A stretch of 64,000 bases of DNA from Leisingera caerulea DSM 24564 (GTDB lineage Bacteria > Pseudomonadota > Alphaproteobacteria > Rhodobacterales > Rhodobacteraceae). Location: NCBI RefSeq assembly GCF_000473325.1, contig NZ_KI421514.1, positions 66,340 to 130,339 on the forward strand. Direction: 5' to 3'. Below, one piece after another: positions 37,211 through 46,014 of this stretch. Made by a program: the position numbers and the translations under genes. Under the pieces are notes generated by a model that saw only the letters and a program-made list of their open reading frames with translations, was not told the origin of the DNA and searched no databases. How positions within the stretch are numbered: the first letter of the stretch is position 1; each line of letters starts with the position of its first letter.

Positions 37211-38050
37211 TCAGTCATCGCCATGCCCCGCCCGCAGCCCCTCGCGCACCCGGTGGGCGATTTCGATGAACTCCGGGCTGTCACGGATATCCAGCGGCCG
37301 CTCCTTGGGCAAGGTGCTGTCGATCACGTCATGTATGCGGCCGGGTCTGGGCGACATCACCACGATCTTGGTGGACAGATACACCGCCTCCGGAATCGAG
37401 TGGGTGACAAAGCCGATGGTCTTGTTGGTCCGCGCCCAAAGCTTCAAAAGCTGCTCGTTCAGGTGGTCGCGCACGATCTCGTCCAGCGCCCCGAAAGGTT
37501 CATCCATCAACAGGATATCGGCATCAAACGCCAACGCCCGCGCGATGGAAGCCCGCTGCTGCATCCCACCCGACAGCTGCCAAGGAAACTTACCGCCAAA
37601 GCCTGTCAATTCAACAAGTTCCAGGACCTGGTTAACGCGCTTCTCCTGCTCCGCCTTGGAATATCCCATGATCTCCAGCGGCAGCTTGATGTTCTTGGCG
37701 ATGGTGCGCCACGGGTACAGCCCCGCCGCTTGAAACACATAGCCATAGGCCCGGTTGCGCCGCGCCTTATCCGGGGTCATACCATTGACGCTCAGGCTGC
37801 CGCCGGTCGGGGTTTCCAGCGCCGCGATACAGCGCAAAAAAGTCGTCTTGCCGCAGCCTGACGGCCCGATGAAGGAGACAAAATCGCCTTTGTTGATCTG
37901 CAGGCTCACATCCTTCAGTGCGTGCACCGGACCGTCGTTGGTCTGGAATGTCAGGTCCAGGTTCCGGGCCTCGATCACGCAGTCTGCGGGGGCAGGTGCG
38001 GACGCGGCGGCCTCGGGGCGGATTGCCTGGGTGGTCGGTTCCATATTCAT
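37211..38050 (-). CDS. ABC transporter ATP-binding protein (pyrimidine locus)
   Basis: 279 residues of the SsuB/TauB/NitD class. Walker A GPSGCGKTTF, signature QLSGGMQQRASIARAL, Walker B ILLMDEPFGALD, switch His in FVTHSIPEAV. Energises the two permeases. First gene of the transporter operon on the minus strand, separated from hydA by a terminator. Confidence 0.93.
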   Translation of the reverse strand: MNMEPTTQAIRPEAAASAPAPADCVIEARNLDLTFQTNDGPVHALKDVSLQINKGDFVSFIGPSGCGKTTFLRCIAALETPTGGSLSVNGMTPDKARRNRAYGYVFQAAGLYPWRTIAKNIKLPLEIMGYSKAEQEKRVNQVLELVELTGFGGKFPWQLSGGMQQRASIARALAFDADILLMDEPFGALDEIVRDHLNEQLLKLWARTNKTIGFVTHSIPEAVYLSTKIVVMSPRPGRIHDVIDSTLPKERPLDIRDSPEFIEIAHRVREGLRAGHGDD

Positions 38051-38079
38051 ATCTTCGCCTTGATTTCACACAGGAAAAC

Positions 38080-38101
38080 GGGCCGCCGTTTCCGGCAGCC
38101 C
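38080..38101 (-). terminator. Terminator after hydA
   Basis: GGGCCGCCG (38080-38088) pairs with CGGCAGCCC (38093-38101) with one G-T wobble. On the minus strand it is followed by GTTTTCC, 10 bases past the hydA stop. Confidence 0.75.
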
Positions 38102-38110
38102 GCTCCTGAT

Positions 38111-39565
38111 TTACACGCCTGTTGCCGGGATCCCGGTGCGCTCCACCGGGCGCGGCGCCGTCAGTTCCTTCCAGGTCGACAGCGCCTTGTTCACCGATGC
38201 GTTGGCCTCCCGCGAGACGAACTTGCCGTGGCCCTCCTGGCACTTGATTTCACCGTCATGCACCGCCACATGGCCGCGGGTCAGGGTAAAGCGCGGCAGG
38301 CCCTTCACCTCATGCCCCTCGAACACATTGTAGTCGATCGCGGACTGCTGACTATCCGCCGAAATCGTCTTGCGTTTCTCCGGGTCCCAGACCACCAGGT
38401 CGGCATCGGCACCCACCAGAACCGCGCCCTTTTTCGGATAGCAATTCAGGATCTTGGCGATGTTGGTAGAAGTGACGGCCACAAACTCATTCGGGGTCAG
38501 GCGGCCGGTTCCCACACCATGTGTCCACAGCATCGGCATCCGGTCTTCCAGGCCGCCGGTGCCGTTCGGGATCTTGGTGAAGTCCCCCACGCCGGTACGC
38601 TTCTGCTCTGTGGTAAAGGCGCAGTGATCGGTGGCCACAACCGACAGCGAGCCCGACTGCAGACCGGCCCAGAGGCTGTCCTGATGCTGCTTGTTGCGGA
38701 ACGGCGGTGACATCACCCGGCGGGCGGCGTGGTCCCAGTCCTTGTTGAAATATTCGCTCTCATCCAGGGTCAGATGCTGGATCAAGGGCTCGCCCCAGAC
38801 CCGCTTGCCCTGCATCCGGGCACGGCGGATCGCCTCGTGGCTTTCCTCGCAGGAGGTATGCACGACATACAGCGGCACGCCCGCCATATCGGCAATCATG
38901 ATGGCGCGGTTGGTCGCCTCACCCTCCACCTGCGGCGGGCGGGAATAGGCGTGCGCTTCAGGGCCTGTGTTGCCCTCAGCCAGCAGCTTGGCCTGCAACT
39001 CCGCCACAACGTCGCCGTTCTCGGCATGCACCATGGCAATGCCGCCCAGTTCCGACAGGCGTTTGAACGAGGCATACAGCTCGTCATCATTCACCATCAG
39101 CGCGCCTTTGTAGGCCATGAAATGCTTGAAGGTGTTGATGCCGCGCTCCTGGATCACAGTCTTGATGTCATCAAAGACCTGCTCACCCCACCAGGTCACC
39201 GCCATGTGGAAGGAGTAGTCGCAGTTGGCGCGGGTCGACTTGTTGTCCCAGCGTTTCAGCGCGTCCAGCAGGCTCTCGCCCGGGTTGGGCAGCGCAAAAT
39301 CCACCACCATGGTGGTGCCGCCCGCGAGGCCCGCGCGGGTACCGGACTCAAAGTCGTCCGAGCTGTAAGTGCCCATAAAGGGCATCTCCAAGTGAGTATG
39401 CGGGTCAATCCCGCCAGGCATCACATAACAGCCGGTGGCGTCCAGCTCCTCGTCGCCTTTCAGGTTCGGGCCGATCTGGGTGATCACCCCGTTTTCGATC
39501 AGCACATCCGCTTTGTAGGTCAGATCGGCGGTCACGATGGTGCCGTTTCTGATAACTTTATTCAT
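38111..39565 (-). CDS. hydA: Dihydropyrimidinase (D-hydantoinase)
   Basis: 484 residues, full length. It hydrolyses 5,6-dihydrouracil or dihydrothymine to N-carbamoyl-beta-alanine or its methyl analogue, the second step of reductive pyrimidine breakdown. Zinc ligands: DPHTHLEMPFMG, carbamylated Lys in FKHFMAYKGAL, His in VVHTSCEESHE, Asp in VVATDHCAF. Cytoplasmic. Downstream of the amidohydrolase gene with a repeat (copy B) and hairpins in between. Confidence 0.95.
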   Translation of the reverse strand: MNKVIRNGTIVTADLTYKADVLIENGVITQIGPNLKGDEELDATGCYVMPGGIDPHTHLEMPFMGTYSSDDFESGTRAGLAGGTTMVVDFALPNPGESLLDALKRWDNKSTRANCDYSFHMAVTWWGEQVFDDIKTVIQERGINTFKHFMAYKGALMVNDDELYASFKRLSELGGIAMVHAENGDVVAELQAKLLAEGNTGPEAHAYSRPPQVEGEATNRAIMIADMAGVPLYVVHTSCEESHEAIRRARMQGKRVWGEPLIQHLTLDESEYFNKDWDHAARRVMSPPFRNKQHQDSLWAGLQSGSLSVVATDHCAFTTEQKRTGVGDFTKIPNGTGGLEDRMPMLWTHGVGTGRLTPNEFVAVTSTNIAKILNCYPKKGAVLVGADADLVVWDPEKRKTISADSQQSAIDYNVFEGHEVKGLPRFTLTRGHVAVHDGEIKCQEGHGKFVSREANASVNKALSTWKELTAPRPVERTGIPATGV

Positions 39566-39633
39566 GGTTGCAACTCCCTGAAGCGGGGCGTATTTTCACG
39601 CCTCCAATTATTCTTGAAGAACAAGCTCCCTTG

Positions 39634-39664
39634 TTCATCTGGCCGGAAAGTATCCCGGGGGAGC
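39634..39664 (-). repeat. Short interspersed repeat, copy B
   Basis: In gene orientation GGGATACTTTCCGGCC then AGATGAAC, between the amidohydrolase stop and the hydA start. A seven-base hairpin GAACAAG/CTTGTTC (39619-39636) overlaps its end. Nearly identical to copy A at 36124-36153, in the same position relative to the next gene. Confidence 0.6.
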
Positions 39665-39694
39665 GGCCCAAGGGGCCGCGGGGGGCAGCGCCCC

Positions 39695-40945
39695 TTACTC
39701 AACGATCTCCGCCGTCTCCACCACCGCGTGGAACAGCACATTGGCGCCCGCCTCGGCCCAGTCCTTGCTGATCTCCTCGGCCTCGTTGTGGCTGAGGCCA
39801 TCAACACAGGGGCACATCACCATGGCGGTCGGCGCCACACGGTTGATCCAGCAGGCGTCGTGGCCCGCGCCAGAGATGATATCAAGGTGCGAATACCCCA
39901 GCCGCTCCGCCGCGTTGCGCACCGCAGTCACGCACCCCTCGTCAAAGGCTACGGGGTCAAAGCCGCCGACCTTCTCGAACTCGATCTCCACCCCCATTGT
40001 CTCGGCGATCCCGGTGCCTTTCTCGCGCAAGCGGTTTTCCATGTCAGTGATCACGTCCAGTTCCGGGCTGCGGAAATCGACAGTGAAGACCACCTTGCCC
40101 GGGATCACATTGCGCGAGTTCGGATAGACGTCGATATGGCCCGCCGCGCCCACCGCATGGGGAGCATGGCTCCAGGCGATTGCGTCCACTTCCTCCAGGA
40201 TCCGCGCCATCGCCAGGCCCGCATTGCGGCGCATCGGCATCGGGGTGGAGCCGGTGTGTGCGTCCTTGCCGGTGATCGTCACCTGGGTCCAGCTCAGGCC
40301 CTGGCCGTGGGTCACGACGCCGATGTCCTTGCCCTCTGACTCCAGGATCGGTCCCTGTTCGATGTGCAGTTCAAAGAAGGCGTGCATCTTGCGGGCGCCG
40401 GTTTCCTCCTCGCCGCGCCAGCCGATCCGCTTCAGCTCGTCACCGAACTTCTTGCCCTCGGCATCTTCCCGGTCATAGGCCCAGTCCTGGGTATGCACAC
40501 CGGCAAACACGCCCGACGACAGCATCGCCGGCGCATAGCGGGTACCCTCCTCATTGGTGAAGTTTGTGGCCACGATCGGGTGCTTGGTCTTGATATTCAT
40601 GTCGTTGAGCGAGCGGATCAGCTCCAGCCCCGCCAGCACCCCCAGCACCCCGTCATATTTACCGCCGGTGGGCTGGGTATCGAGGTGCGAGCCGACATAG
40701 ACCGGCAGCGCATCCGGGTCGGTGCCCGCGCGCATTGCAAACATGTTGCCCATCTGGTCGAGCCCCATGGTGCAGCCCGCCTCCTCGCACCACTTCTGAA
40801 ACAGCGCGCGGCCCTCGCCGTCCTCGTCCGTCAGCGTCTGGCGGTTGTTGCCGCCTGCAACGCCGGGGCCGATCTTGGCCATCTCCATCAGGCTGTCCCA
40901 CAGCCTGTCACCATTGATATTCAGATTCTGTCCAAGCGACGTCAT
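39695..40945 (-). CDS. Zn-dependent amidohydrolase, N-carbamoyl-beta-alanine type (M20 family)
   Basis: 416 residues from the ATG of MTSLGQNLNINGDRLW (a TTG one codon earlier is possible). Metal sites: VGSHLDTQPTGGKYDGVLGV, NEEGTRYAPAM, ELHIEQGP, and a C-terminal SGAGHDACWINRVAPTAMVM. It cleaves N-carbamoyl-beta-alanine to beta-alanine, CO2 and ammonia, the third step of the pathway. Substrate assignment rests on position beside hydA and preTA. A hairpin (AAGGGGC/GCCCCTT) sits at its stop. Divergent from rutR across a perfect operator. Confidence 0.88.
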   Translation of the reverse strand: MTSLGQNLNINGDRLWDSLMEMAKIGPGVAGGNNRQTLTDEDGEGRALFQKWCEEAGCTMGLDQMGNMFAMRAGTDPDALPVYVGSHLDTQPTGGKYDGVLGVLAGLELIRSLNDMNIKTKHPIVATNFTNEEGTRYAPAMLSSGVFAGVHTQDWAYDREDAEGKKFGDELKRIGWRGEEETGARKMHAFFELHIEQGPILESEGKDIGVVTHGQGLSWTQVTITGKDAHTGSTPMPMRRNAGLAMARILEEVDAIAWSHAPHAVGAAGHIDVYPNSRNVIPGKVVFTVDFRSPELDVITDMENRLREKGTGIAETMGVEIEFEKVGGFDPVAFDEGCVTAVRNAAERLGYSHLDIISGAGHDACWINRVAPTAMVMCPCVDGLSHNEAEEISKDWAEAGANVLFHAVVETAEIVE

Positions 40946-41062
40946 CAAGAGCTTCCTTCCCTGAGCGCCCGTCTTTGCGGGCTTTCCGGCTTGGCGCCGT
41001 GTTAGGTGGCTTTGAATGCTGGCCGTTTATCAAGCCGGCCTGTTCGCAGTCCGGACATTGAT

Positions 41063-41078
41063 TTGACCAACTGGTCAA
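41063..41078. promoter_or_regulatory. Perfect RutR-type operator overlapping the rutR promoter
   Basis: TTGACCA-AC-TGGTCAA, a perfect palindrome matching the RutR consensus known from E. coli. TTGACC also serves as a -35; CTATCA at 41086-41091 is a -10 at 17-base spacing for rutR. It lies in the divergent gap between the amidohydrolase and rutR, so RutR would repress itself and probably the catabolic genes until pyrimidine binds. Confidence 0.82.
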
Positions 41079-41213
41079 ACTCACGCTATCACGGGTTCAC
41101 CACCAGTCAAGAAATTGCCGCAGGACCCTTGCAAAAAACGGCCCCTTTGCCGGAAACAGGTGAAATTCCGTGCTTTCGCCGGCCCAAGGCGGCAAAACCA
41201 GACAAGGACGACC

Positions 41214-41828
41214 ATGCCCGCAGACCGCGCGCCCACCCGCATTCAGAAAAAGAATCGCGCCGCCATCCTTGAGGCGGCGCTGGACGTGTTTTCCAGCCAC
41301 GGATTCCGCGGCTCCACCGTGGACCAGATCGCCAAGGCGGCCGGGCTGTCGAAACCGAACCTGCTCTATTACTTCCCCTCCAAGGAAGCGATTTTCAACG
41401 AGCTGATGACAGGGCTGCTGGACACCTGGCTGGATCCGTTGCGCAGCCTGAACCCTGAGGGTGAGCCGCTGGAGGAAATTCTCGCCTATGTGCAGCGCAA
41501 GCTGCAGATGAGCCGTGATTTCCCGCGCGAAAGCCGGCTTTATGCCAATGAGATCGTGCAGGGGGCACCGCGGCTGCGCGAGGTGATCGCCACCGACCTC
41601 AAGGTGCTGGTGGAGGAAAAGACGCAGCTGCTGCAGGAGTGGATGGATGCCGGACGGATCAACCGGGCGCATCCTAAGCATCTGCTGTTTTCGATATGGT
41701 CGCTGACCCAGCATTACGCGGATTTCGACGCCCAAGTGCGCATGCTGATGGGGGAAGAAGACCCGTTTGACGCCGCGCCAGATTATCTGGAAACCCTGTA
41801 CCGCCGGATGCTTACGCCCGAAAGCTGA
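41214..41828 (+). CDS. rutR: TetR-family regulator, RutR-like
   Basis: 204 residues from MPADRAPTRIQKKNRAAILE; an upstream frame adds 33 residues. N-terminal helix-turn-helix (ALDVFSSHGFRGSTVDQIAK, AAGLSKPNLLYYFPSKEAIF). The rest tracks E. coli RutR closely (VQRKLQMSRDFPRESRLYAN, SLTQHYADFDAQVRML). RutR binds uracil or thymine and leaves DNA. Here the neighbours are reductive-pathway genes, not the Rut monooxygenase operon. Perfect operator lies about 140 bases upstream. Confidence 0.9.
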   Translation: MPADRAPTRIQKKNRAAILEAALDVFSSHGFRGSTVDQIAKAAGLSKPNLLYYFPSKEAIFNELMTGLLDTWLDPLRSLNPEGEPLEEILAYVQRKLQMSRDFPRESRLYANEIVQGAPRLREVIATDLKVLVEEKTQLLQEWMDAGRINRAHPKHLLFSIWSLTQHYADFDAQVRMLMGEEDPFDAAPDYLETLYRRMLTPES

Positions 41829-41834
41829 GTCGAA

Positions 41835-41860
41835 AAAGGCGGCCCCTGCAGACCGCCTTT
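41835..41860 (+). terminator. Terminator of rutR
   Basis: Arms AAAGGCGG (41835-41842) and CCGCCTTT (41853-41860), then TCCTC. Six bases after the rutR stop. Confidence 0.8.
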
Positions 41861-41893
41861 TCCTCTTGCTCCAAATTTCCCAACCGAAGGCAC

Positions 41894-41911
41894 GCGCCCT
41901 GCATAGGGCGC
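41894..41911. terminator. Second hairpin between convergent rutR and preA
   Basis: Arms GCGCCCT and AGGGCGC, with CTTTTCC following on the plus strand. Probably a back-up terminator for rutR and a 3'-end structure for preA (stop at 41919). Confidence 0.6.
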
Positions 41912-41918
41912 CTTTTCC

Positions 41919-43223
41919 TTACTCCGCCGCAGTGGCCGACGGATTGTTCGGATGCGTGGTCCAGTTGGCGTATTCGTCTGAGACCACCTCACCGGTGCGT
42001 TCGTCGATCTGTCCCGCCGGAACTTCTTCCATGGTGATGCAGCCCTCCACCGGGCAGACATTCACACAGAGGTTGCAGGCGACGCATTCGTCGTCCTTGA
42101 CCGTGAAAACACGGTCCTCGCTCATCGCAATCGCCTGGTGCGAGGTGTCCTCGCAGGCGGCATAGCAGCGGCCGCATTTAATGCAATCGTCCTGGCTGAT
42201 CTTTGCCTTGGTGACATAGTTCAGGTCCAGATACTGCCAGTCGGTCACATTCGGCACCGCCATGCCGATGAAGTCCTGAGTGGAGGTGTAGCCCTTCTCA
42301 TCCATCCAGTTCGAGAGGCCCGAGATCATCTCCTTCACCACGTTGAAGCCATAAGTCATCGCAGCGGTGCAGACCTGCACGTTGCCTGCGCCCAACGCCA
42401 TGAACTCTGCTGCGTCGCGCCAGGTGGTGACGCCGCCGATGGCGGAAATCGGCAGGCCGCGGGTTTGGGCGTCGCGGGCGATTTCAGCGACCATGTTCAG
42501 CGCAATCGGCTTCACCGCCGGACCGCAATAGCCGCCGTGGGTGCCCTTGCCGCCGATGGTCGGCTCCGGCGCCATGCTGTCGAGGTCCACCGAGGTGATA
42601 GAGTTGATGGTGTTGATCAGGCTGACCGCATCGGCGTTGCCCGCATTGGCCGCGCGGGCCGGGTGGCGGATGTCGGTGATGTTCGGTGTCAGCTTCACGA
42701 TCACCGGCTTGGAGTAGTATTTCTTGCACCACTCGGTGACCATCTGGATGTATTCCGGCACCTGCCCCACGGCAGAACCCATACCGCGTTCGGCCATGCC
42801 ATGCGGGCAGCCGAAGTTCAGCTCGATCCCGTCGGCGCCGGTAGCCTCCACCTGCGGCAGGATGTCTTTCCAGGCCTGCTCCTCGCAGGGCACCATGATT
42901 GATACGATCACGGCACGGTCCGGGTAGTCTTTCTTGACCCGGGTGATTTCCTCCAGGTTGGTCTGCAACGGCCGGTCAGTAATCAGCTCAATGTTGTTGA
43001 GCCCCAACAGGCGGCGGTCGGCGCCCCAGATCGCGCCATAGCGCGGGCCGTTCACGTTGACCACCGGCGGGCCTTCGGAGCCGAGGGTTTTCCAGACCAC
43101 GCCGCCCCACCCGGCCTCAAAGGCGCGGCGGACGTTGTATTCCTTGTCGGTCGGCGGCGCAGAGGCCAGCCAGAACGGGTTGGGGGATTTGATCCCCAGA
43201 AATTCTGTTGTCAGATCAGCCAT
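41919..43223 (-). CDS. preA: NAD-dependent dihydropyrimidine dehydrogenase subunit PreA
   Basis: 434 residues. FMN TIM-barrel like dihydroorotate dehydrogenase (NPFWLASAPPTDKEYNVRRA, GIELNFGCPHGMAERGMGSA with the catalytic Cys region) and a C-terminal dicluster ferredoxin (CIKCGRCYAAC, CVACNLCVNVCPVEGC). With PreT it reduces uracil or thymine to the dihydro form, the first step of the pathway. The gene follows preT by 53 bases. Confidence 0.95.
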   Translation of the reverse strand: MADLTTEFLGIKSPNPFWLASAPPTDKEYNVRRAFEAGWGGVVWKTLGSEGPPVVNVNGPRYGAIWGADRRLLGLNNIELITDRPLQTNLEEITRVKKDYPDRAVIVSIMVPCEEQAWKDILPQVEATGADGIELNFGCPHGMAERGMGSAVGQVPEYIQMVTEWCKKYYSKPVIVKLTPNITDIRHPARAANAGNADAVSLINTINSITSVDLDSMAPEPTIGGKGTHGGYCGPAVKPIALNMVAEIARDAQTRGLPISAIGGVTTWRDAAEFMALGAGNVQVCTAAMTYGFNVVKEMISGLSNWMDEKGYTSTQDFIGMAVPNVTDWQYLDLNYVTKAKISQDDCIKCGRCYAACEDTSHQAIAMSEDRVFTVKDDECVACNLCVNVCPVEGCITMEEVPAGQIDERTGEVVSDEYANWTTHPNNPSATAAE

Positions 43224-43276
43224 TTGATCTCTCCTCTTAAGGCTAGCTCAGCGCAACGGACTGCGCTGGAGCTGGC

Positions 43277-44611
43277 TCAGCCCATCAGGCTGGAGTGAAT
43301 GTCCATTGCCGCGTCGCGGCCCTCAGCCACGGCAGTCACGGTAAGGTCCTCGCCGCCCGAGGCGCAGTCGCCCCCGGCCCAGACGCCTGCGACAGAGGTG
43401 CGCCCGCTGGCGTCGACCTTGATCTTGCGGCCTTCCAGCGCCAGCGCATCGGGCTGGCCTTCCAAGGTCTGGCCGATCGCCTTGAACACTTGATCCGCGG
43501 CCAAGCGCACGGTCTCGCCAGTGCCGGAGACCTTGCCGTCCGTGACCTGAGTATACTCCAATTCGATCTCGGCCGCTGCGCCGTTGCCGTGCACCGCAAC
43601 CGGCATCACGTTGAACATCAGCTTGACGCCTTTAGAGGCCGCCAGATCCTGTTCGAACCGGCTTGCGCCCATCTCCTCGCGGCTGCGGCGGTAGGCGATG
43701 GTGACGTTTTCGGCACCCAGCAGCTTCGACTGCACAGCGGCATCAACCGCGGTCATGCCGCCGCCGATCACCACCACATTGCGGCCCACCGGCAGCGCCG
43801 TCAGGTCGTCGGCCTGGCGCAGCTCAGCGATGAACTCCACCGCGTCGCGGACACCCTCCATATCCTCACCCGGCGCACGCAGGGCATTGACCCCGGCCAG
43901 GCCGATGGAGAGGAACACCGCGTCATAAGCCTGCTTCAGCGCATCAAGCGACAGGTCCTCGCCCAGCTTCTTGCCGTAATCCATAGTGATGCCGCCGATC
44001 TGCAGCAGCCAGTCGACCTCGCGCTGCGCAAAGTCGTTGGTGGTCTTATACGCTGCAATCCCGAATTCGTTGAGCCCGCCAGCCTTGGTCTTGGCGTCAT
44101 AGACCACCACGTTATGGCCCAGCATGGCCAGCCGGTGCGCCGCAGACAGGCCCGCAGGACCCGCCCCCACCACGGCCACCTTCTTGCCGGTGGCGGCAGC
44201 GCGGGTGAAGGGATGCTCGTCCTTTTCCATCAGCGTGTCGGTGGCATAACGCTGCAGGCGGCCGATCTCGACCGGCTTGCCCTCTGCCGTTTCGCGCACG
44301 CAGACCTCTTCACAAAGGGTTTCGGTCGGGCAGACCCGGGCGCACATGCCGCCCAGGATGTTCTGCTCCAGAATGGTGCGGGCCGCGCTTTCCGGGTGGC
44401 CTGCCTGGATCTCCCGGATGAATTGGGGGATGTCGATGCTGGTCGGACAGGCCGTCATGCAGGGCGCGTCGTAGCAGAAATAGCAGCGGTCGGCTGCCAC
44501 GGCGGCCTCATGCGCGTCATAGGGCGGGTGCAAGTCCGAGAAATTCTCAGCGATCCCGGCAGCGTCAAGCCGCGCCGCCTGAATACCGGATGCCTGATGG
44601 CTGGTCGCCAT
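43277..44611 (-). CDS. preT: NAD-dependent dihydropyrimidine dehydrogenase subunit PreT
   Basis: 444 residues from MATSHQASGIQAARLD; a longer frame adds 18 residues. N-terminal Fe-S domain (CYFCYDAPCMTACPTSIDIP, CARVCPTETLCEEVC), FAD site VAVVGAGPAGLSAAHRLAML and NAD site VVVIGGGMTAVDAAVQSKLL. It passes electrons from NAD(P)H to PreA. A weaker RutR-like site lies about 57-72 bases upstream. Confidence 0.95.
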   Translation of the reverse strand: MATSHQASGIQAARLDAAGIAENFSDLHPPYDAHEAAVAADRCYFCYDAPCMTACPTSIDIPQFIREIQAGHPESAARTILEQNILGGMCARVCPTETLCEEVCVRETAEGKPVEIGRLQRYATDTLMEKDEHPFTRAAATGKKVAVVGAGPAGLSAAHRLAMLGHNVVVYDAKTKAGGLNEFGIAAYKTTNDFAQREVDWLLQIGGITMDYGKKLGEDLSLDALKQAYDAVFLSIGLAGVNALRAPGEDMEGVRDAVEFIAELRQADDLTALPVGRNVVVIGGGMTAVDAAVQSKLLGAENVTIAYRRSREEMGASRFEQDLAASKGVKLMFNVMPVAVHGNGAAAEIELEYTQVTDGKVSGTGETVRLAADQVFKAIGQTLEGQPDALALEGRKIKVDASGRTSVAGVWAGGDCASGGEDLTVTAVAEGRDAAMDIHSSLMG

Positions 44612-44667
44612 TGGGTGTCTCCCTGATTTTCTGTTGTTCTGAATATCAGAGTGCCACAGTCTCATTT

Positions 44668-44683
44668 TTTATCAACTGGTAAA
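44668..44683. promoter_or_regulatory. RutR-like operator before preT
   Basis: TTTATCA-AC-TGGTAAA, the same 7-2-7 layout and AC centre as the perfect site at 41063, with one arm mismatch. It sits just upstream of preT. Confidence 0.55.
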
Positions 44684-44705
44684 ATTTTTGAGAGCCGCAA
44701 AAATT

Positions 44706-44730
44706 ATGCCGCCCCTAGCCGGAGCGGCAT
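44706..44730 (-). terminator. Terminator of the ChrR-type cupin gene
   Basis: Arms ATGCCGC (44706-44712) and GCGGCAT (44724-44730); the minus strand continues AATTTTTG. It lies 37 bases past the cupin stop and just ahead of the preT promoter. Confidence 0.75.
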
Positions 44731-44766
44731 GCAAGAACATGATTCCAAATTAAAAAGAACCGGTGC

Positions 44767-45408
44767 CTATTTAGCGGACATTTGTGCAAGGTGACCACTT
44801 TTCATCCAGACCTTGGCGCCATCCGGGCCGGTTACGGCGTCAAACCGGCTGCCGGGCGGCAGGCGCAGCCAGTCCCAGCGGGAGAATTGCTCGCCGCTTT
44901 CGCTGTAGCTGCCCTCGACCACAAAGACCTCCAGCCCGCCGGGTGCGTCCAGGCTGACTTCCTGATCGGGAGCCCAGGTTTGCAGCGTCACCGTCTCAAC
45001 CGCATCCTGAAACAGCTGCTGCTGCGCGGCGCCGTCATCGGTGCGGATTTTGACCTCGGTGCGGTCTGCGGGGTCGAACTGATGCAGCTTAACCAGGATT
45101 ACCGCGCCCTCTGCCGCGGCGGGCGTGTGGCTGGTGGTGGGCGGGTTGCGGACATAGGAGCCTGCGGGGAAATCGCCATGCTCGTCCTGAAACACGCCGT
45201 CCAGCACCAGAAACTCCTCGCCGCCGTCGTGCACATGCGGGTCAAACGCCGACCCCGGCGCAAAGCGGACGATGGTGGTGGCGCGGGCAACTTCCTCGCC
45301 GATACGGTCAAGCATCTTGCGCTCTACGCCCGGTGCCGGGCTGGGCACCCAGGGCGTGTCCTCGAAATGCACCGCGGCGCGTTTGGTGAAGTCGGCATTG
45401 ATACGCAT
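44767..45408 (-). CDS. ChrR-like double cupin protein
   Basis: 213 residues from MRINADFTKRAAVHFEDTPW. The first cupin has metal-ligand pattern DPHVHDGGEEFLVLDGVFQD and GSYVRNPPTTSHTP; the second (APGGLEVFVVEGSYSESGEQ) is less complete. It resembles the cupin domain of ChrR anti-sigma factors but lacks the N-terminal zinc anti-sigma domain, and no sigma factor lies nearby. Probably a small-molecule dioxygenase-like or sensing protein. Confidence 0.8.
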   Translation of the reverse strand: MRINADFTKRAAVHFEDTPWVPSPAPGVERKMLDRIGEEVARATTIVRFAPGSAFDPHVHDGGEEFLVLDGVFQDEHGDFPAGSYVRNPPTTSHTPAAAEGAVILVKLHQFDPADRTEVKIRTDDGAAQQQLFQDAVETVTLQTWAPDQEVSLDAPGGLEVFVVEGSYSESGEQFSRWDWLRLPPGSRFDAVTGPDGAKVWMKSGHLAQMSAK

Positions 45409-45496
45409 GTCTCTCTCCCCTGACTGCGCCAAGCAATGTGGCCGCTGACCCAAGCAGAGGGAAGAGTGCTCACGAAACCGTGCTTAATCCGAAGGC

Positions 45497-45895
45497 TTAG
45501 CCGGGCAGCACGGCGGTGGCTTCGATCTCAACCTTGGCCTCATCCTCAACCAGCGCGGACACGACAACCATGGTCATCGCCGGGAAGTGATAGCCCATCA
45601 CCGCGCGGTAGGCCTTGCCGACCTCTGCCTGGTGGGCAAGGTATTCCGCCTTGTCAGTCACGAACCAGGTCAGCCGGGTGATGTCCTGGGCGGTGCCGCC
45701 CGCGGCCTCGACCACTTCCAGGATGTTGCGCAGCGCCTGGCTCATCTGGCCGATGAAATCCTGCGCCTCAAACACCTGATCAGCAGTCCAGCCGATCTGG
45801 CCGCCGACAAACAGCTGCTTGCCCTCTGCAATCATGCCGTTGGCATAGCCTTTGGCGGGCTTCCACCCTTCGGGATGCACACTGATGGCCGGCAT
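45497..45895 (-). CDS. RidA family protein (enamine/imine deaminase-like)
   Basis: 132 residues with the RidA core GKQLFVGGQIGWTADQ, DITRLTWFVTDKAEYLAHQ and ALVEDEAKVEIEATAVLPG. RidA proteins hydrolyse reactive enamines or imines; related RutC proteins act in pyrimidine breakdown. The family's catalytic Arg near the end is not present in the usual spot (EDEAKVEIEA), so this may belong to a RidA subgroup with another role. Confidence 0.82.
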   Translation of the reverse strand: MPAISVHPEGWKPAKGYANGMIAEGKQLFVGGQIGWTADQVFEAQDFIGQMSQALRNILEVVEAAGGTAQDITRLTWFVTDKAEYLAHQAEVGKAYRAVMGYHFPAMTMVVVSALVEDEAKVEIEATAVLPG

Positions 45896-46014
45896 GGGGG
45901 GCTCCTTTGCTGATAACGCCTGCTGCTGACAATAGCGCCGCAGCGGGATTTATTTCAAGCTTAAAACTTATAAGCCTGAAGCAACCCCGAATTGCCGCCT
46001 GGTTCGTGCCCGGG

